Shown here: positions 61,180-64,000 of the stretch, piece after piece
How the letters are laid out: every line of letters begins with the position of its first letter
How positions within the stretch are numbered: the first letter of the stretch is position 1
From: Phycomyces nitens
Taxonomy: Eukaryota; Mucoromycota; Mucoromycetes; Mucorales; Phycomycetaceae
Assembly (NCBI GenBank): GCA_022702545.1
Contig: JAHRBC010000002.1
Span: 1,550,001-1,614,000 of the forward strand
Direction: 5' to 3'
DNA length: 64,000 bases
Translations under genes and position numbers: made by a program
Notes under the pieces: generated by a model
The model's database searches: none
What the model saw: the letters and a program-made list of their open reading frames with translations, nothing else
What the model was told of the DNA's origin: nothing

Positions 61180-62578
61180 ATTTGTAACACCGACGGTGGC
61201 CCAACGATTGCGATGATTTCACCCCTTTTTCCTTTTTCTCCTGTTTTCTTGTCCATCCCATTTTTGTTAAAGAGGATGTTGACTTAGTCAAATTTCTCAA
61301 GTACTATTTTCTTCGACTAAAAATTAGTCAATTATTTTATTACATTTTTCCGTTGCTCTGTTCTTAACACTTTCAGTAAAGAACATCAATTTAGTTTAGA
61401 AATCCTTTTTACATTATTTCATTTTTCTCTTTAGTTTTCCTTGAAGGTTGTCCTTTACCAAAATTGTTAAAGACACTTCTCATTTTCTTTTAACCGAGCA
61501 TTACACGATAGTCACTGATGTCTCTTAGCCCATTTTCTTATAAAAATTTACATCATCTAAGTAGAATTGTTCAATATTGTTTATCCACAAAGTAGTATAA
61601 ATACCCCTTTGAATTCTTTCAATAAACGAGGATTATCATCTGTCTTATATTCTGAGACGGGCTGTGTTGGTTTATGTAATGAAGTGGTCCAAACGGTTAA
61701 AAGAAAAAGAGAATAAATATTGATCTCCTCTAACAACTCCTTAGCCCAAATATTGGCAATCGGCAGCTTGTTCTCTTGAGAAAGATATATAAAAGAAAAG
61801 AAATGAAGTGTAAGGATATCGTTTATTGCTTTCATCGTTTCGATGTTTATATAGATATTTCGATAATAAATAAAATAATATAATTAGTATGATATTACTA
61901 AGCTATTGTTAAAATGTTGGGATAGATCATGCTTCTTTGGATAGTTAATAATGAATAAGATAGATAGATAGGAATGGATAAATATTGTTGGGGTTCTTTG
62001 TTACAATCCTTATGATTTTCAATTGATTGCTGCGCTAGACGTAGCAATCATGTTCTTCCCAAGGTCATTACTTAACCAATTTGTTTACATAATCGATACA
62101 GGAAGATTTGGGAAGATATGATATGTTTGGGCCAGCCGGAAATATGGAGCTACACACAACATGTCAATTCTGACTACAAGTTTTCGAGGCACGCGGTTGC
62201 TATTTCTCTTGTCGATTTTCCGTATATCATCTTTTCGTTTTAACCAAGTCCCCGCAGTGGATTGGTTTTGATTATATTATTTGTACCCCTCTTTGTATTT
62301 TGATCATTGTATCTTAATTGTTCTCACTTGAGTTCAGTTATTTTCTTATATCATTTTTATTAAGTCTCTCTTGTGGAATAGAGAACTTAACCCCCCTTGT
62401 TATTCGTATTCAGAGTGTTCTTGTGGAATAGACACTCACTTTTACCTTATTTTGAACCCATTACCCTCAAACCCGGCGATATCTTTTATTTACTCCTTCA
62501 TATTTCTATATTCGTTTTATTCATTTTCTTCTTTATTGACATCTACCACATTGCCAAGCACCACACGCGTCAGTTAAA
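61180..62578. other. LTR-like DNA with promoter and polyA signals
   Basis: No gene. Contains TATAAATA (61596-61603) followed by AATAAA (61621-61626), repeating the TATA-then-AATAAA layout of the 52944-53969 element. A local duplication, CTTGTGGAATAGA, is at about 62370 and 62421. It ends at 62561-62578 with CCACACGCGTCAGTTAAATA, a fourth version of the shared terminus. Confidence 0.35.
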
Positions 62579-63409
62579 TAGAATATGTTTTATAATTAGA
62601 TTTAATTGTACCAATAAAGGCGGGCCAAGTGCCCGGACATAGATGTAGGAAGGCATTGAATACTAGATTAGTGCGAGCAAGAAGTTCAAGCCAGATAAGT
62701 TTAGTTATTTTCTGGTAAAGTAGTATTAGATAGCCAATTCTCAGATTTTTATTATTCTCTTTTACCTTAATTTTTTTGTTGTATTTGCACATCTATATGT
62801 ACGACAAAGACATATATAATCAATCACAGTATTCAATATAACTGGTGAATCTAACACAGACTATGAATTACAATATCAGTATAAAAGAAACAGGAACACA
62901 GACTAGCAACATCATCTTAATTGATACCAACTTTTCTATCTCATTAAAAACCACACTATACAAAGTCTCACTTTACTTACTACGTCTCTCTATTTCATTA
63001 CCTTTATTATCACATTTTACTATATTCCTACCCTAAATACATCAATTTTATTTTTAATGATCTTTCTTTTTTTATTTCTTTTATATAAAATTATACTATT
63101 TCATACTTCTTTAAGCAATTATTTTTATATAATTTACTTTTTTTATTTTATTTCTCTTATTTTATAATATTTTTATACTATATTTTATTATACATATCTA
63201 GAATAATATTATTTAGCAATTTTATTTCTCTCTTCTTTATTTTATCTAGTATATGATAACATTATTCTATTTATTTATTATTATTATTTTAATTATTCTT
63301 TTATTTTTCTAAATATATATTATAGTATATATATTATAGTTAAATAAAATATAAACTCTGTAACTAATATCTAGTTTCTCTTTACTAATGACTATGATAA
63401 GTTAATATT
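62579..63409. other. Extremely AT-rich stretch
   Basis: Almost pure A/T from about 63050 to 63350. No gene or RNA was recognised. Confidence 0.6.
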
Positions 63410-63735
63410 TTAGGAGAAGATATTGTAAGAGTTGGACAAGGCGGGACAAGGAAATGTGCTAGGTGCTTCTCACAGGACAAGACAGGACAAGGCAGAACAA
63501 GAGACAAGAAGACCGAAGTCAAAGAGGACAGGAAGAGTAGGGTAGAAACAAAGATAATTGAGTATTGTTTATTATTGAATTGCAAGAGGTATTTATATGA
63601 TTAGTGAAGAATGTAAAGTAGTATAATAAACGATATAAGATTGAGGGATATTATAAGGGATATTGATTTTGTGATTAAAGATGATAATTAATTAAAGCTA
63701 GTAGGGAATGTCAAATGAGTTATGACAGATATATA
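63410..63735 (-). repeat. Candidate solo LTR, minus orientation
   Basis: Read on the minus strand it starts TGTCATAACTCATTTGAC (near 63735), has ATATAAATA (about 63589-63597) then AATAAA (63568-63573), and continues into a CTTGTCC-rich tract. That tract is tandem GGACAAG-like words on the plus strand, 63431-63540. The start and signal order resemble the other LTR-like repeats. No partner or duplication was found. Confidence 0.35.
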
Positions 63736-64000
63736 CTACTATAAAAAAGAACTAACACTACAAAAGTCTAAGGGTATTATGTAGATAAAACTTATAAAAT
63801 AAGCTACTTAATTGTATAGTTTTACTATGCTTTTGGTAATATATAATTGTGATCTGTAGTAGACTAAAAAGATATGGGGGTGAACTGAATCATCCTACCT
63901 ACTGGTATACAAGAATCCAATGTAGAATATTTAAATGCCCTCAAACAGTGCAAAACTTAAATATAAATTGTAGCCACAATATATTTCTAGTCGATCTACC

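Noticed and set aside
63385..63585. 66-codon minus-strand ORF with a hydrophobic start
   Set aside because: It falls inside the putative LTR and derives from the GGACAAG-type repeat.

Overview
The window looks like a nuclear contig from a filamentous fungus, most likely an early-diverging lineage such as Mucoromycota. The evidence is an AT-rich background, genes full of 45-130 nt GT-AG introns with TACTAAC/GCTAAC-like branch sites, and fungal protein families: a Ppn1 endopolyphosphatase, a DUF3712 membrane protein, a UPF0658-like Golgi protein and a DUF1765-like protein. The lineage assignment is inference. All spliced gene models were built by hand by matching donor and acceptor phases.

Layout. 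1-6664: gene-poor, with one interrupted reading frame at 4171-4980. 6665-24180: a dense gene island. In order it holds COX18 (+), an MGCC-starting proline-rich ubiquitin-like protein (-), the PPN1 endopolyphosphatase (-), an SLC66A2/PQ-loop transporter-like protein (-), an unknown basic protein (-), an unresolved gene (+), isopentenyl-diphosphate isomerase (-), two unrecognised genes (+, 15886-16854 and 16993-18643) and a 1660-residue DUF3712 protein (-). 24181-35207: an 11 kb gene desert with only decayed coding-like fragments. 35208-36716: a seven-exon multipass membrane gene that needs a 1-nt micro-exon to stay in frame. 36717-45000: repeats and transposon fossils, including degenerate tandem repeats at 39.4-40.4 kb, a Tc1/mariner relic and a LINE reverse-transcriptase relic. 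45228-46022: a Gcn4-like bZIP factor. 47075-50903: a ten-exon DUF1765-like gene with one apparent frameshift. 52867-52938: tRNA-Ala(AGC) on the minus strand.

52944-64000 is transposon territory. A nearly complete, recently inserted L1-type LINE occupies 54298-59641. It is flanked by 14-bp target-site duplications, and its ORF1 and ORF2 overlap at TAATG; ORF2 is disabled by a stop and a frameshift. It sits in a cluster of LTR-like sequences that share a terminal motif resembling CACGYGTCATGTTATAACA, one of which starts 5 bp from the tRNA gene.

The cellular genes are mixed housekeeping functions: mitochondrial inner-membrane insertion, vacuolar polyphosphate hydrolysis, isoprenoid supply, endomembrane proteins and amino-acid-type transcriptional control. 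No biosynthetic cluster or defence system is visible. The most unusual signals are the 1-nt exon candidate, the two GC-AG introns, the lipid-anchor-plus-ubiquitin-fold protein and the shared-terminus repeat cluster beside the tRNA.
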